From Pictodentalium vernedei (lineage: Eukaryota > Mollusca > Scaphopoda > Dentaliida > Dentaliidae): DNA of 64,000 nucleotides. Each line of letters opens with the position of its first letter. The first letter of the stretch is position 1. The translations under genes and the position numbers were made by a program. The notes below the pieces were generated by a model. That model was not told where the DNA came from, made no database searches, and worked only from the letters and a program-made list of their open reading frames with translations. The DNA is taken from positions 124,001 to 188,000 of the forward strand of contig JAUFNR010000049.1 of assembly GCA_031216915.1 (NCBI GenBank). Direction: 5' to 3'. Of this stretch, positions 6,110 through 19,547 are shown one piece after another.

Positions 6110-7510
6110 CACTTGGTTTTCTGAACACCCTTATTACTTACAAAAATGATCTTCGGTGAATTCCACTTCCAGTAAAGAAAGTTATATTTATCTCTCATGT
6201 ATTGTTTGGGTGGGGTGGGGGCCTGAAACCGGCCTATTTCATCAAAATTTCGATGTTTGGCAGCCTGTGGAGGGTTACCATATGCATCGCCTGATATGTC
6301 GTGTGTATCAAAGGGCGTGTCACAGACAGGTCTAGCAATGCCGAATGTATAAAAAAAATCTACAAGACGTGTTTCGAGAAAGTGCCGATAAACCCCAATT
6401 TTGACAGTTTTTTGCCAATTGTGACGAAATAAGGGTTAAATCGAAAATTCCGCTTCGGTATATTTTTAGATTTTGTGCCCCTCTATGCGTGTGCAAAATT
6501 TTGTGAAAATCGGTCCGAAAATGGCTTCGGAATCGTGCGGACAAAATGTGTGGAAAAAAAAAAATAAAAAAAAAAAAAAAAAAATAATCCGTAGAAAAAC
6601 AATAGTCTTTTCCAGAGGGAAAAGCCTAATAATCCGTAGAAAAACAATAGTCTTTTCCAGAGGGAAAAGCCTAACTAGATTTTTCGATTTCAAGAAATCG
6701 AGAGATTCACCTATTCCGCTTGTCTTTTTAGGCAGCGACGAAATAAGATTGCATATAGAGCTGGTAGTTTTTTAGGCTATATTAAGTGCATAGCCGATAG
6801 AAAACTCCCTACAGTGTCTAACAATTCTTTCGGCAATACTCTTTCACATTGGCGTGAATGCTGTATGCTTAATGTCCAAGTTAGGGCTAAATAGCAAACC
6901 CGTTGAACAAATCGCGTGTACTTAATAATAACAACATGTGCATGTGTGACACCATAGATTGTGGCGAACGTTTTCGCAGCAGCCATCCCAAACATTCAGC
7001 GTTTGTACCTGAAGCTCGCCCGAACTCGGTCATATTATTAGAAAGTCCCGAAACCAAGCATGGGCCTCGAGGCAGCCGCCCCTCTCTCTCAACCCACACC
7101 CCGAACGTGCACATACCCTCTCCTGACATTCAACATGATAGAATGGGAAACTGGTGTCGCTCTCTGTGTGAAAAGATGCGGTAACTATTTGTGAAGAATG
7201 AGTGAAAAAATGATGGAAATCGGCCAAGAATTGGCCGAGATATAGCGTTTTAATGAGTTGAGGTAATTGTTTGAATTTGGTCCCGTTCTAGCCGGTGCGA
7301 CCTGACGCTGGGTATATGTCTGGGGTTGTGGCACTGCTCCCCCTCTGGGGTAGTTCCGCTTGAAATTGTGGATTCTCAGTTTCTATTGGAGAGACGCTGG
7401 TGACTGAAAGATGCATTGTGTACACTGGCGCCAAATGGACCTCGCCAAGCTGGTAACAGTTAGATATTTGTCAGAAATGAAAAGTGGACAGTAATCGCGC
7501 ATGGGTTAAT

Positions 7511-8237
7511 GGCGAATAGGCGGTAATCTGGCTAATTTGACATTAAAATTGAACAGACAGCAGTGTCGCTCATACGCCCACTACGTCCAGACCACTGGAG
7601 GCAGCTACACGAAATTTTCAGAAGTTGTTCTACTCTTCCTGCCCGACAGGTTAGTATCTTTGTCGAGTGGCGTGACCGCGTGGGAACAATGTGGATCGCG
7701 TGGAAACCGAAGGGACGATTCGTCCCTCCTCTATTCCCAATGCAACGACGTTTCCATTCACTATTCACCTGTCACCCGTCGAGTTTGGCATTATTTCTGT
7801 CTATTTGACGAACTGTTCAGCTTTCAATATTCACACGTTCACGTGGGACTGAAAGTTTGGAGTTAAACTGCTTATTTCAGAGCGTACCGGCAGAAACTGA
7901 CAACTCGACCCGGTGGCGAAAAAGCAGTCGTCTGGCTAATTTGACATTCAAACTGAACAGATACAATGTCGGATACACGCCAATTATGTCCCGACCATAC
8001 AAGGCAGCAACTTCAGATTCTCAGAATGTTTTCTCCTGTCCCTGCCCGACAGTTTAGTATCTTTGTCAAGTGCCAAGACCGCGTGGAAACACCGTGGATC
8101 AGGTGGAAACCGAGGGGACGATTCGTCCCTACTTTCTTCTCAATTCAACGACTTCCCTATTCATTATTTACCTGTCACCGGCTGAGTTTGGCATTATATC
8201 TGTCTATTTGATGAACTTTTCAACCTTAACTATTTGC
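7511..8237 (+). repeat. A1/A2 duplication, unit 2
   Basis: Same structure as 1504-2230, copies 403 bp apart. It has C at 8171. Confidence 0.88.
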
Positions 8238-8705
8238 GGCCTCGTGTTTCACCACCGAAAGGCCACTGCACGGTTACCAATATATTCAGGGACTGATTTT
8301 GCAAAAAAAACCATTATTCCGACTGTACCCACATGGGAACTCCTAAATCTGTAAGGGTTAAATTTTTAATAATAACGTATAAAACAGAAGTTGTCGTGCT
8401 ACGCTTGCTGCATGCAGGCATAGAAAACATTCAGCGCTCAATGAATTAGGAATGGAGTAAATTGTCACTTAAACCAGCGAAATTCTGAAAAAAATGAGAG
8501 TTTTTTTTCGCCGGCACCTACCTTATTGCATCCGAGCAGGGACTGCGTTAAACTTTACAGCAACCTTATAACAGAAAATATTCTTGGAATTGAACTGTGA
8601 ATACGAATTTCGAAAGCCTACAGAATGCAAATGGGTGGGTGGCGGGCATCATCACTGGATCTAATGTTGTATTTCATGTTTTCTTTATATTCTATTTATT
8701 TTTTT

Positions 8706-8707
<2 letters not shown>

Positions 8708-8775
<68 letters not shown>

Positions 8776-9125
8776 ATCTGTGTTTGTCTATAATGTTTAT
8801 AATATTTTGATTTTGCTAGATTCTGTTATTTATGGAATACGTTCTGCCATATTGTAAATTATTAGTCACCGTACAGGAACGGAAGGGCTTCTAAGTGGTA
8901 AGCACTTGTCCTCCAATCCTGATTTGCATTGTCAAATGGCAAATAAAATATGTTTAATCTAATCTAACAGTAGGGCGGGGGGGGGGGGGGGCATGTGTCC
9001 TAGGTAAAAAAAACAGCAGGGTGCAGGTGTTCTAGATAAAATAAACAGCATGGGGGGGGGGGGGGATGTCCCCGCTAATTAATTTTAATAGCAGGCAGTT
9101 GTTCATGGGGCAGGTGTCCTATCCC
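8708..9125 (+). repeat. TC tract, LINE-like end and G-tract minisatellite, unit 2
   Basis: TC 62 nt; G tracts 15 and 14. Confidence 0.88.
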
Positions 9126-9958
9126 ACTGGTACTTGGCCTTGATGGAAATAACATTTCAACAAGAAACAACGGGAAACTTATTTGCAATAAAGCTGCAAA
9201 TACAAACTTGATTTTAGGACCATTCCATGGACATGTTAAAGCCTACTGCGATATCAGCGTTTCTTACTCTCGTCCTTTCACCACACCGCAGTATTTTACC
9301 CGAGTCGAGTTCTGACGTCATGAAAGTTTGACGGACATGCTTTCAATTTTGTTATTGACAACAACATATTTATAATTTCGTGCTTACTGATCCGAATTTT
9401 GAAAACGACACACGCAATCGCGAAAGCATTTTCTGAAAAACACGATTCTGTAAAAGGTTTTAATGAAATTTGATTATTTTTTTTTTATTTTCTATTTCGA
9501 TGGCTCTTGTCGAAAAGGTGCTAATCACTGATCGTCCCAAACGAGATCAAAGACACGCCGTAGTTTAATAACAGACAGAGAATCTTCTAAGAATATACAT
9601 GCGCAATCCTAAAATGCAATAAATCAAGTGTATTTTCACGTTTTATGAGAGAAATATGTCCAATTGTATCATTGAATCATTTTTAGGTATATGTGGGTGA
9701 GAAATTTTCTATACGGACAAAATACAGGCTAAATAAAATATTTGCCATTATTTTCCGCAGACGTATTTTTGTCTTTGCTTCTTGGGGAAATTTCTTGCTG
9801 CTAAATACAACGAAGGTGTGTTATTTGATGTGGTCAGAACCGTCAGGTGGTCGGGTCCGAAACCGCACCTCGCAGAGGATGTAGTGGGGGTGTCGATTTT
9901 ACAAGTAATGTAGGCAGCGTACACGGCATGGGCTGTCTGCCTTTAATCCGACAAAACA

Positions 9959-9986
9959 GGGTTAAGGCTTGGTTTTTTGAATACCC

Positions 9987-10041
<55 letters not shown>

Positions 10042-12465
10042 TTGGTGTTTAAGGTCACATACTTCTGCACAATGGCTAATCGTGACCGTGACAGTTTTAG
10101 AGGTGGAGGAAGCCGGAGTACCCAGAGAGAACCACCAAGCATCGACGAGCAACTGTCAGCTCCTCAACATTCTCACTCTGTTCAGGCTCCGCTCAGGCAG
10201 GGTTACAGAGGTTGAAGACATGTGCACCATCGACGTGCAGTATGCCTTAGTACACGGGGACATCGTGCCCCTATGTCGGCAACCGGACCAAAGTGCCTTG
10301 CCCAAGGACACAACGTGAGTCGTCCCGGACGGGGATCGAACTCGGGACCTCTAGCATAGAAGTACAATAGTCTACCACTGAGCCACCGCGCTCCCTTGAA
10401 TACCCTTAATACTATCATACATTATCCCCCAGGAATAAATCTGATAAAAGAGGTCATGTTTATCTATTGCATACCCATTTTGCTGCCCGAAAACAGCCGA
10501 TTTTATTAAAATTTTGACGTTTAGCAGCCGGTAGAGGCATTAACAAACGACTAGCGGAATATTCTATCTATGCAATTTGTAAGACCTGCCAATGTCAAAT
10601 TGTTCTTGAAAATCCCCAACAAGCAGTTAGCGAAATCCACGAAAATGTAAATTTTAAGCGTTTAAGGGGCATCTCTCCTTATCCAGTTCAAAATGGGTTA
10701 AGTTTCATTCTTTTAAATACCCTTACTACTTACAAACCTTAAACACCAATTAGATTCCATGATTTTTCTGGACCCCCACAGTGTCTGATGAATTGTTTTT
10801 AACTGTCTCACAAAAGTTCCTTCATTGATGTTATGAGAACGGTGAGTATAGTAGTCTCAAATGATTCGGTTTGGTTTTGATAAAAAAATGTTTAGGTAAA
10901 ACCCATCATTAATGGTAGAATGGGTTAATATCAATATCAATGTTTCCCTATCAGTTTTGCGTCCGGTAAAAGCCCATGAAGGGTTAACAAATGCCTACCA
11001 GAATAATTGATCCATGCAACTGGACATATGACACCAAGACCTATCAACGGCCATTTTCTCTTGAAAACCCCACAAAATGTTTGTAAAGAAATCCAGGGAA
11101 AACGATTTTTAAACTTTTGATGGGTGTCCCTGTTAACCTCCCCAACAGGGGTTAACGCTTGGCTTTTTGAATACCTTTATTACTTACAAAAATGGTCCTC
11201 TGTGAATTCCACTTCAAACAAAGGAGATTATGTTTATCTCTCATGTATACATTAGGTGCTGTGCGTGTCTGAAAACAGTCCCATGTTAACAACATTACGA
11301 TGCTTGGCAGCTTGTAGATGGTTAATGTCACATAAACACCTACGAATAGTCAATTTGTCTTGAAACCCTACAAGTTACCGTTAGGGAAATTCACAGAAAA
11401 TGGGAATTTAAAGCTTTCAAGGGATATCTCTCTTTAGCCTGCCCAAAATGGGTTAAGACGTCGACTTTTGAATACCCTTACTACTTACAAAAATGTTTCC
11501 ATATAAATTGTACGCGCGATAAAAGAAGGAACTTTTCTTTGTGGTGTACCCTTTGGGTGCTGTTGGTGTGCAAAAACAGCCCATTTTATCGCAATTTTGA
11601 CCTTCAGCAGCCCGGGGAGGGTTAACTAATGCTGACCAGAATATTTTGTTCATGCGACTTGTAATGTCACACCAAGACCTGCAAATAGCCGATTTTTCTT
11701 GAAAACCTACAAGATGTTGTTAGAGAAATCCACAGAAAACGGGTATTTTAAGATTTTAATGGGTATCTCTCTTTAACCAGCCCCAAATGGGTTAAGACGT
11801 CAAATTTTGAATACCCTTACCACTTTCAAAAATATTTTCCGATCAATTTTGCGTCCGATAAATGAAGGCCCCTTTCTCTGTGGTATATCGTTTGGGTGCT
11901 GTTGGTGTCTAAAAACAGCCCATTTTATCACAATTTTTACGTTTAGCAGCTCGGGGAGGGTTAACTAATGCCGACCGGAATATTTTATCCATGCAACTTG
12001 TAATGTCACACCAAGACCTGAGAGTGACCAATTTTTCTTGAAAATCTACAAGACTCGTTTAGAGAAATCCACAGAAAACATGAAGTTTTGAGCTTTTTGG
12101 GGGCATTGCTGTTTAACCAGCCCAAAACGGGTTAACACTTGGTTTTCTGAACACCCTTATTACTTACAAAAATGATCTTCGGTGAATTCCACTTCCAGTA
12201 AAGAAAGTTATATTTATCTCTCATGTATTGTTTGGGTGGGGTGGGGGCCTGAAACCGGCCTATTTCATCAAAATTTCGATGTTTGGCAGCCTGTGGAGGG
12301 TTACCATATGCATCGCCTGATATGTCGTGTGTATCAAAGGGCGTGTCACAGACAGGTCTAGCAATGCCGAATGTATAAAAAAAATCTACAAGACGTGTTT
12401 CGAGAAAGTGCCGATAAACCCCAATTTTGACAGTTTTTTGCCAATTGTGACGAAATAAGGGTTAA
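9959..12465 (+). repeat. Satellite block of units 2-3, with SINE inside
   Basis: Same order of monomers as 3957-6439. Confidence 0.85.
9990..10395 (-). mobile_element. SINE copy, unit 2 (406 bp)
   Basis: Same insertion as in unit 1. Duplications at 9977-9989 and 10396-10408. AATA tail about 24 nt longer than in unit 1; one A for G at 10124. Confidence 0.92.
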
Positions 12466-13536
12466 ATCGAAAATTCCGCTTCGGTATATTTTTAGATTTT
12501 GTGCCCCTCTATGCGTGTGCAAAATTTTGTGAAAATCGGTCCGAAAATGGCTTCGGAATCGTGCGGACAAAATGTGTGGAAAAAAAAAAATAAAAAAAAA
12601 AAAAAAAAAATAATCCGTAGAAAAACAATAGTCTTTTCCAGAGGGAAAAGCCTAATAATCCGTAGAAAAACAATAGTCTTTTCCAGAGGGAAAAGCCTAA
12701 CTAGATTTTTCGATTTCAAGAAATCGAGAGATTCACCTATTCCGCTTGTCTTTTTAGGCAGCGACGAAATAAGATTGCATATAGAGCTGGTAGTTTTTTA
12801 GGCTATATTAAGTGCATAGCCGATAGAAAACTCCCTACAGTGTCTAACAATTCTTTCGGCAATACTCTTTCACATTGGCGTGAATGCTGTATGCTTAATG
12901 TCCAAGTTAGGGCTAAATAGCAAACCCGTTGAACAAATCGCGTGTACTTAATAATAACAACATGTGCATGTGTGACACCATAGATTGTGGCGAACGTTTT
13001 CGCAGCAGCCATCCCAAACATTCAGCGTTTGTACCTGAAGCTCGCCCGAACTCGGTCATATTATTAGAAAGTCCCGAAACCAAGCATGGGCCTCGAGGCA
13101 GCCGCCCCTCTCTCTCAACCCACACCCCGAACGTGCACATACCCTCTCCTGACATTCAACATGATAGAATGGGAAACTGGTGTCGCTCTCTGTGTGAAAA
13201 GATGCGGTAACTATTTGTGAAGAATGAGTGAAAAAATGATGGAAATCGGCCAAGAATTGGCCGAGATATAGCGTTTTAATGAGTTGAGGTAATTGTTTGA
13301 ATTTGGTCCCGTTCTAGCCGGTGCGACCTGACGCTGGGTATATGTCTGGGGTTGTGGCACTGCTCCCCCTCTGGGGTAGTTCCGCTTGAAATTGTGGATT
13401 CTCAGTTTCTATTGGAGAGACGCTGGTGACTGAAAGATGCATTGTGTACACTGGCGCCAAATGGACCTCGCCAAGCTGGTAACAGTTAGATATTTGTCAG
13501 AAATGAAAAGTGGACAGTAATCGCGCATGGGTTAAT

Positions 13537-14263
13537 GGCGAATAGGCGGTAATCTGGCTAATTTGACATTAAAATTGAACAGACAGCAGTGTCGCTCATA
13601 CGCCCACTACGTCCAGACCACTGGAGGCAGCTACACGAAATTTTCAGAAGTTGTTCTACTCTTCCTGCCCGACAGGTTAGTATCTTTGTCGAGTGGCGTG
13701 ACCGCGTGGGAACAATGTGGATCGCGTGGAAACCGAAGGGACGATTCGTCCCTCCTCTATTCCCAATGCAACGACGTTTCCATTCACTATTCACCTGTCA
13801 CCCGTCGAGTTTGGCATTATTTCTGTCTATTTGACGAACTGTTCAGCTTTCAATATTCACACGTTCACGTGGGACTGAAAGTTTGGAGTTAAACTGCTTA
13901 TTTCAGAGCGTACCGGCAGAAACTGACAACTCGACCCGGTGGCGAAAAAGCAGTCGTCTGGCTAATTTGACATTCAAACTGAACAGATACAATGTCGGAT
14001 ACACGCCAATTATGTCCCGACCATACAAGGCAGCAACTTCAGATTCTCAGAATGTTTTCTCCTGTCCCTGCCCGACAGTTTAGTATCTTTGTCAAGTGGC
14101 AAGACCGCGTGGAAACACCGTGGATCAGGTGGAAACCGAGGGGACGATTCGTCCCTACTTTCTTCTCAATTCAACGACTTCCCTATTCATTATTTATCTG
14201 TCACCGGCTGAGTTTGGCATTATATCTGTCTATTTGATGAACTTTTCAACCTTAACTATTTGC
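13537..14263 (+). repeat. A1/A2 duplication, unit 3
   Basis: Same structure as in unit 1. One base near 14099 in A2 differs from all other units. Confidence 0.88.
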
Positions 14264-14730
14264 GGCCTCGTGTTTCACCACCGAAAGGCCACTGCACGGT
14301 TACCAATATATTCAGGGACTGATTTTGCAAAAAAACCATTATTCCGACTGTACCCACATGGGAACTCCTAAATCTGTAAGGGTTAAATTTTTAATAATAA
14401 CGTATAAAACAGAAGTTGTCGTGCTACGCTTGCTGCATGCAGGCATAGAAAACATTCAGCGCTCAATGAATTAGGAATGGAGTAAATTGTCACTTAAACC
14501 AGCGAAATTCTGAAAAAAATGAGAGTTTTTTTTCGACGGCACCTACCTTATTGCATCCGAGCAGGGACTGCGTTAAACTTTACAGCAACCTTATAACAGA
14601 AAATATTCTTGGAATTGAACTGTGAATACGAATTTCGAAAGCCTACAGAATGCAAATGGGTGGGTGGCGGGCATCATCACTGGATCTAATGTTGTATTTC
14701 ATGTTTTCTTTATATTCTATTTATTTTTTT

Positions 14731-14732
<2 letters not shown>

Positions 14733-14804
<72 letters not shown>

Positions 14805-15152
14805 ATCTGTGTTTGTCTATAATGTTTATAATATTTTGATTTTGCTAGATTCTGTTATTTATGGAATACGTTCTGCCATATTGTAAATTATTAGTCACCG
14901 TACAGGAACGGAAGGGCTTCTAAGTGGTAAGCACTTGTCCTCCAATCCTGATTTGCATTGTCAAATGGCAAATAAAATATGTTTAATCTAATCTAACAGT
15001 AGGGCGGGGGGGGGGGGGGGCATGTGTCCTAGGTAAAAAAAACAGCAGGGTGCAGGTGTTCTAGATAAAATAAACAGCATGGGGGGGGGGGGATGTCCCC
15101 GCTAATTAATTTTAATAGCAGGCAGTTGTTCATGGGGCAGGTGTCCTATCCC
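14733..15152 (+). repeat. TC tract, LINE-like end and G-tract minisatellite, unit 3
   Basis: TC 66 nt; G tracts 15 and 12. Confidence 0.88.
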
Positions 15153-15985
15153 ACTGGTACTTGGCCTTGATGGAAATAACATTTCAACAAGAAACAACGG
15201 GAAACTTATTTGCAATAAAGCTGCAAATACAAACTTGATTTTAGGACCATTCCATGGACATGTTAAAGCCTACTGCGATATCAGCGTTTCTTACTCTCGT
15301 CCTTTCACCACACCGCAGTATTTTACCCGAGTCGAGTTCTGACGTCATGAAAGTTTGACGGACATGCTTTCAATTTTGTTATTGACAACAACATATTTAT
15401 AATTTCGTGCTTACTGATCCGAATTTTGAAAACGACACACGCAATCGCGAAAGCATTTTCTGAAAAACACGATTCTGTAAAAGGTTTTAATGAAATTTGA
15501 TTATTTTTTTTTTATTTTCTATTTCGATGGCTCTTGTCGAAAAGGTGCTAATCACTGATCGTCCCAAACGAGATCAAAGACACGCCGTAGTTTAATAACA
15601 GACAGAGAATCTTCTAAGAATATACATGCGCAATCCTAAAATGCAATAAATCAAGTGTATTTTCACGTTTTATGAGAGAAATATGTCCAATTGTATCATT
15701 GAATCATTTTTAGGTATATGTGGGTGAGAAATTTTCTATACGGACAAAATACAGGCTAAATAAAATATTTGCCATTATTTTCCGCAGACGTATTTTTGTC
15801 TTTGCTTCTTGGGGAAATTTCTTGCTGCTAAATACAACGAAGGTGTGTTATTTGATGTGGTCAGAACCGTCAGGTGGTCGGGTCCGAAACCGCACCTCGC
15901 AGAGGATGTAGTGGGGGTGTCGATTTTACAAGTAATGTAGGCAGCGTACACGGCATGGGCTGTCTGCCTTTAATCCGACAAAACA

Positions 15986-16013
15986 GGGTTAAGGCTTGGT
16001 TTTTTGAATACCC

Positions 16014-16052
<39 letters not shown>

Positions 16053-18476
16053 TTGGTGTTTAAGGTCACATACTTCTGCACAATGGCTAATCGTGACCGT
16101 GACAGTTTTAGAGGTGGAGGAAGCCGGAGTACCCGGAGAGAACCACCAAGCATCGACGAGCAACTGTCAGCTCCTCAACATTCTCACTCTGTTCAGGCTC
16201 CGCTCAGGCAGGGTTACAGAGGTTGAAGACATGTGCACCATCGACGTGCAGTATGCCTTAGTACACGGGGACATCGTGCCCCTATGTCGGCAACCGGACC
16301 AAAGTGCCTTGCCCAAGGACACAACGTGAGTCGTCCCGGACGGGGATCGAACTCGGGACCTCTAGCATAGAAGTACAATAGTCTACCACTGAGCCACCGC
16401 GCTCCCTTGAATACCCTTAATACTATCATACATTATCCCCCAGGAATAAATCTGATAAAAGAGGTCATGTTTATCTATTGCATACCCATTTTGCTGCCCG
16501 AAAACAGCCGATTTTATTAAAATTTTGACGTTTAGCAGCCGGTAGAGGCATTAACAAACGACTAGCGGAATATTCTATCTATGCAATTTGTAAGACCTGC
16601 CAATGTCAAATTGTTCTTGAAAATCCCCAACAAGCAGTTAGCGAAATCCACGAAAATGTAAATTTTAAGCGTTTAAGGGGCATCTCTCCTTATCCAGTTC
16701 AAAATGGGTTAAGTTTCATTCTTTTAAATACCCTTACTACTTACAAACCTTAAACACCAATTAGATTCCATGATTTTTCTGGACCCCCACAGTGTCTGAT
16801 GAATTGTTTTTAACTGTCTCACAAAAGTTCCTTCATTGATGTTATGAGAACGGTGAGTATAGTAGTCTCAAATGATTCGGTTTGGTTTTGATAAAAAAAT
16901 GTTTAGGTAAAACCCATCATTAATGGTAGAATGGGTTAATATCAATATCAATGTTTCCCTATCAGTTTTGCGTCCGGTAAAAGCCCATGAAGGGTTAACA
17001 AATGCCTACCAGAATAATTGATCCATGCAACTGGACATATGACACCAAGACCTATCAACGGCCATTTTCTCTTGAAAACCCCACAAAATGTTTGTAAAGA
17101 AATCCAGGGAAAACGATTTTTAAACTTTTGATGGGTGTCCCTGTTAACCTCCCCAACAGGGGTTAACGCTTGGCTTTTTGAATACCTTTATTACTTACAA
17201 AAATGGTCCTCTGTGAATTCCACTTCAAACAAAGGAGATTATGTTTATCTCTCATGTATACATTAGGTGCTGTGCGTGTCTGAAAACAGTCCCATGTTAA
17301 CAACATTACGATGCTTGGCAGCTTGTAGATGGTTAATGTCACATAAACACCTACGAATAGTCAATTTGTCTTGAAACCCTACAAGTTACCGTTAGGGAAA
17401 TTCACAGAAAATGGGAATTTAAAGCTTTCAAGGGATATCTCTCTTTAGCCTGCCCAAAATGGGTTAAGACGTCGACTTTTGAATACCCTTACTACTTACA
17501 AAAATGTTTCCATATAAATTGTACGCGCGATAAAAGAAGGAACTTTTCTTTGTGGTGTACCCTTTGGGTGCTGTTGGTGTGCAAAAACAGCCCATTTTAT
17601 CGCAATTTTGACCTTCAGCAGCCCGGGGAGGGTTAACTAATGCTGACCAGAATATTTTGTTCATGCGACTTGTAATGTCACACCAAGACCTGCAAATAGC
17701 CGATTTTTCTTGAAAACCTACAAGATGTTGTTAGAGAAATCCACAGAAAACGGGTATTTTAAGATTTTAATGGGTATCTCTCTTTAACCAGCCCCAAATG
17801 GGTTAAGACGTCAAATTTTGAATACCCTTACCACTTTCAAAAATATTTTCCGATCAATTTTGCGTCCGATAAATGAAGGCCCCTTTCTCTGTGGTATATC
17901 GTTTGGGTGCTGTTGGTGTCTAAAAACAGCCCATTTTATCACAATTTTTACGTTTAGCAGCTCGGGGAGGGTTAACTAATGCCGACCGGAATATTTTATC
18001 CATGCAACTTGTAATGTCACACCAAGACCTGAGAGTGACCAATTTTTCTTGAAAATCTACAAGACTCGTTTAGAGAAATCCACAGAAAACATGAAGTTTT
18101 GAGCTTTTTGGGGGCATTGCTGTTTAACCAGCCCAAAACGGGTTAACACTTGGTTTTCTGAACACCCTTATTACTTACAAAAATGATCTTCGGTGAATTC
18201 CACTTCCAGTAAAGAAAGTTATATTTATCTCTCATGTATTGTTTGGGTGGGGTGGGGGCCTGAAACCGGCCTATTTCATCAAAATTTCGATGTTTGGCAG
18301 CCTGTGGAGGGTTACCATATGCATCGCCTGATATGTCGTGTGTATCAAAGGGCGTGTCACAGACAGGTCTAGCAATGCCGAATGTATAAAAAAAATCTAC
18401 AAGACGTGTTTCGAGAAAGTGCCGATAAACCCCAATTTTGACAGTTTTTTGCCAATTGTGACGAAATAAGGGTTAA
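15986..18476 (+). repeat. Satellite block of units 3-4, with SINE inside
   Basis: Same order of monomers as 3957-6439. Confidence 0.85.
16017..16406 (-). mobile_element. SINE copy, unit 3 (390 bp)
   Basis: Duplications at 16004-16016 and 16407-16419. Tail about 8 nt longer than in unit 1. Confidence 0.92.
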
Positions 18477-19547
18477 ATCGAAAATTCCGCTTCGGTATAT
18501 TTTTAGATTTTGTGCCCCTCTATGCGTGTGCAAAATTTTGTGAAAATCGGTCCGAAAATGGCTTCGGAATCGTGCGGACAAAATGTGTGGAAAAAAAAAA
18601 ATAAAAAAAAAAAAAAAAAAATAATCCGTAGAAAAACAATAGTCTTTTCCAGAGGGAAAAGCCTAATAATCCGTAGAAAAACAATAGTCTTTTCCAGAGG
18701 GAAAAGCCTAACTAGATTTTTCGATTTCAAGAAATCGAGAGATTCACCTATTCCGCTTGTCTTTTTAGGCAGCGACGAAATAAGATTGCATATAGAGCTG
18801 GTAGTTTTTTAGGCTATATTAAGTGCATAGCCGATAGAAAACTCCCTACAGTGTCTAACAATTCTTTCGGCAATACTCTTTCACATTGGCGTGAATGCTG
18901 TATGCTTAATGTCCAAGTTAGGGCTAAATAGCAAACCCGTTGAACAAATCGCGTGTACTTAATAATAACAACATGTGCATGTGTGACACCATAGATTGTG
19001 GCGAACGTTTTCGCAGCAGCCATCCCAAACATTCAGCGTTTGTACCTGAAGCTCGCCCGAACTCGGTCATATTATTAGAAAGTCCCGAAACCAAGCATGG
19101 GCCTCGAGGCAGCCGCCCCTCTCTCTCAACCCACACCCCGAACGTGCACATACCCTCTCCTGACATTCAACATGATAGAATGGGAAACTGGTGTCGCTCT
19201 CTGTGTGAAAAGATGCGGTAACTATTTGTGAAGAATGAGTGAAAAAATGATGGAAATCGGCCAAGAATTGGCCGAGATATAGCGTTTTAATGAGTTGAGG
19301 TAATTGTTTGAATTTGGTCCCGTTCTAGCCGGTGCGACCTGACGCTGGGTATATGTCTGGGGTTGTGGCACTGCTCCCCCTCTGGGGTAGTTCCGCTTGA
19401 AATTGTGGATTCTCAGTTTCTATTGGAGAGACGCTGGTGACTGAAAGATGCATTGTGTACACTGGCGCCAAATGGACCTCGCCAAGCTGGTAACAGTTAG
19501 ATATTTGTCAGAAATGAAAAGTGGACAGTAATCGCGCATGGGTTAAT

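Larger units (their letters stand above)
3957..6439 (+). repeat. Old satellite block, about 170-bp period (340-bp dimers), with SINE inside
   Basis: The heptamer GGGTTAA, or a close variant, recurs at 4955, 5123, 5293, 5424, 5593, 5763, 5932, 6103, 6272 and 6433. Steps are 168, 170, 131, 169, 170, 169, 171, 169 and 161 bp. If the SINE and one target-site duplication (395 bp) are removed, the earlier part continues with steps near 158 bp from 3957 to about 4511 and 4669. A longer step (4669 to 4955) holds extra sequence. Alternate monomers match better than neighbours: segments starting at 5424, 5763 and 6103 share text such as TGAATACCCTTACTACTT and CAGCCCATTTTATC, so the real repeat is a dimer of about 340 bp. 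Dimers within a block differ widely, while whole blocks are nearly identical between units. That is the mark of a higher-order repeat. Confidence 0.85.
6008..12033 (+). repeat. Array unit 2 (6026 bp)
   Basis: Variable tracts: (TC)n of 62 nt at 8708-8769, G tracts of 15 at 8977-8991 and 14 at 9052-9065, SINE tail of about 57 nt. The hairpin doublet is at 6583-6672. It carries an A at 10124 in the SINE body where the other units have G. It has C at 8171, the majority state of the site that is T in unit 1. Confidence 0.98.
12034..18044 (+). repeat. Array unit 3 (6011 bp)
   Basis: Variable tracts: (TC)n of 66 nt at 14733-14798, G tracts of 15 at 15006-15020 and 12 at 15081-15092, SINE tail of about 41 nt. 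The hairpin doublet is at 12609-12698. Differences seen only here: a G for C within A2 at about 14099, one A fewer in the A run near 14330, and an A for C just after the T run near 14536. It shares T at the site equivalent to 2164 with units 1 and 4. Confidence 0.98.

Noticed and set aside
4955-6439. Telomere-type repeats, because GGGTTA is a permutation of TTAGGG
   Set aside because: The heptamers are single and spaced about 170 bp apart, never in tandem. They mark a satellite monomer.
15874-16329. Open frames of 150 to 170 codons across the left flank and SINE (also near 21885, 27909 and 39974)
   Set aside because: The frame passes through the AATA tail as a YLFI repeat and stays open only in units whose tail length keeps the phase. 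It crosses a SINE in antisense. Not a gene.
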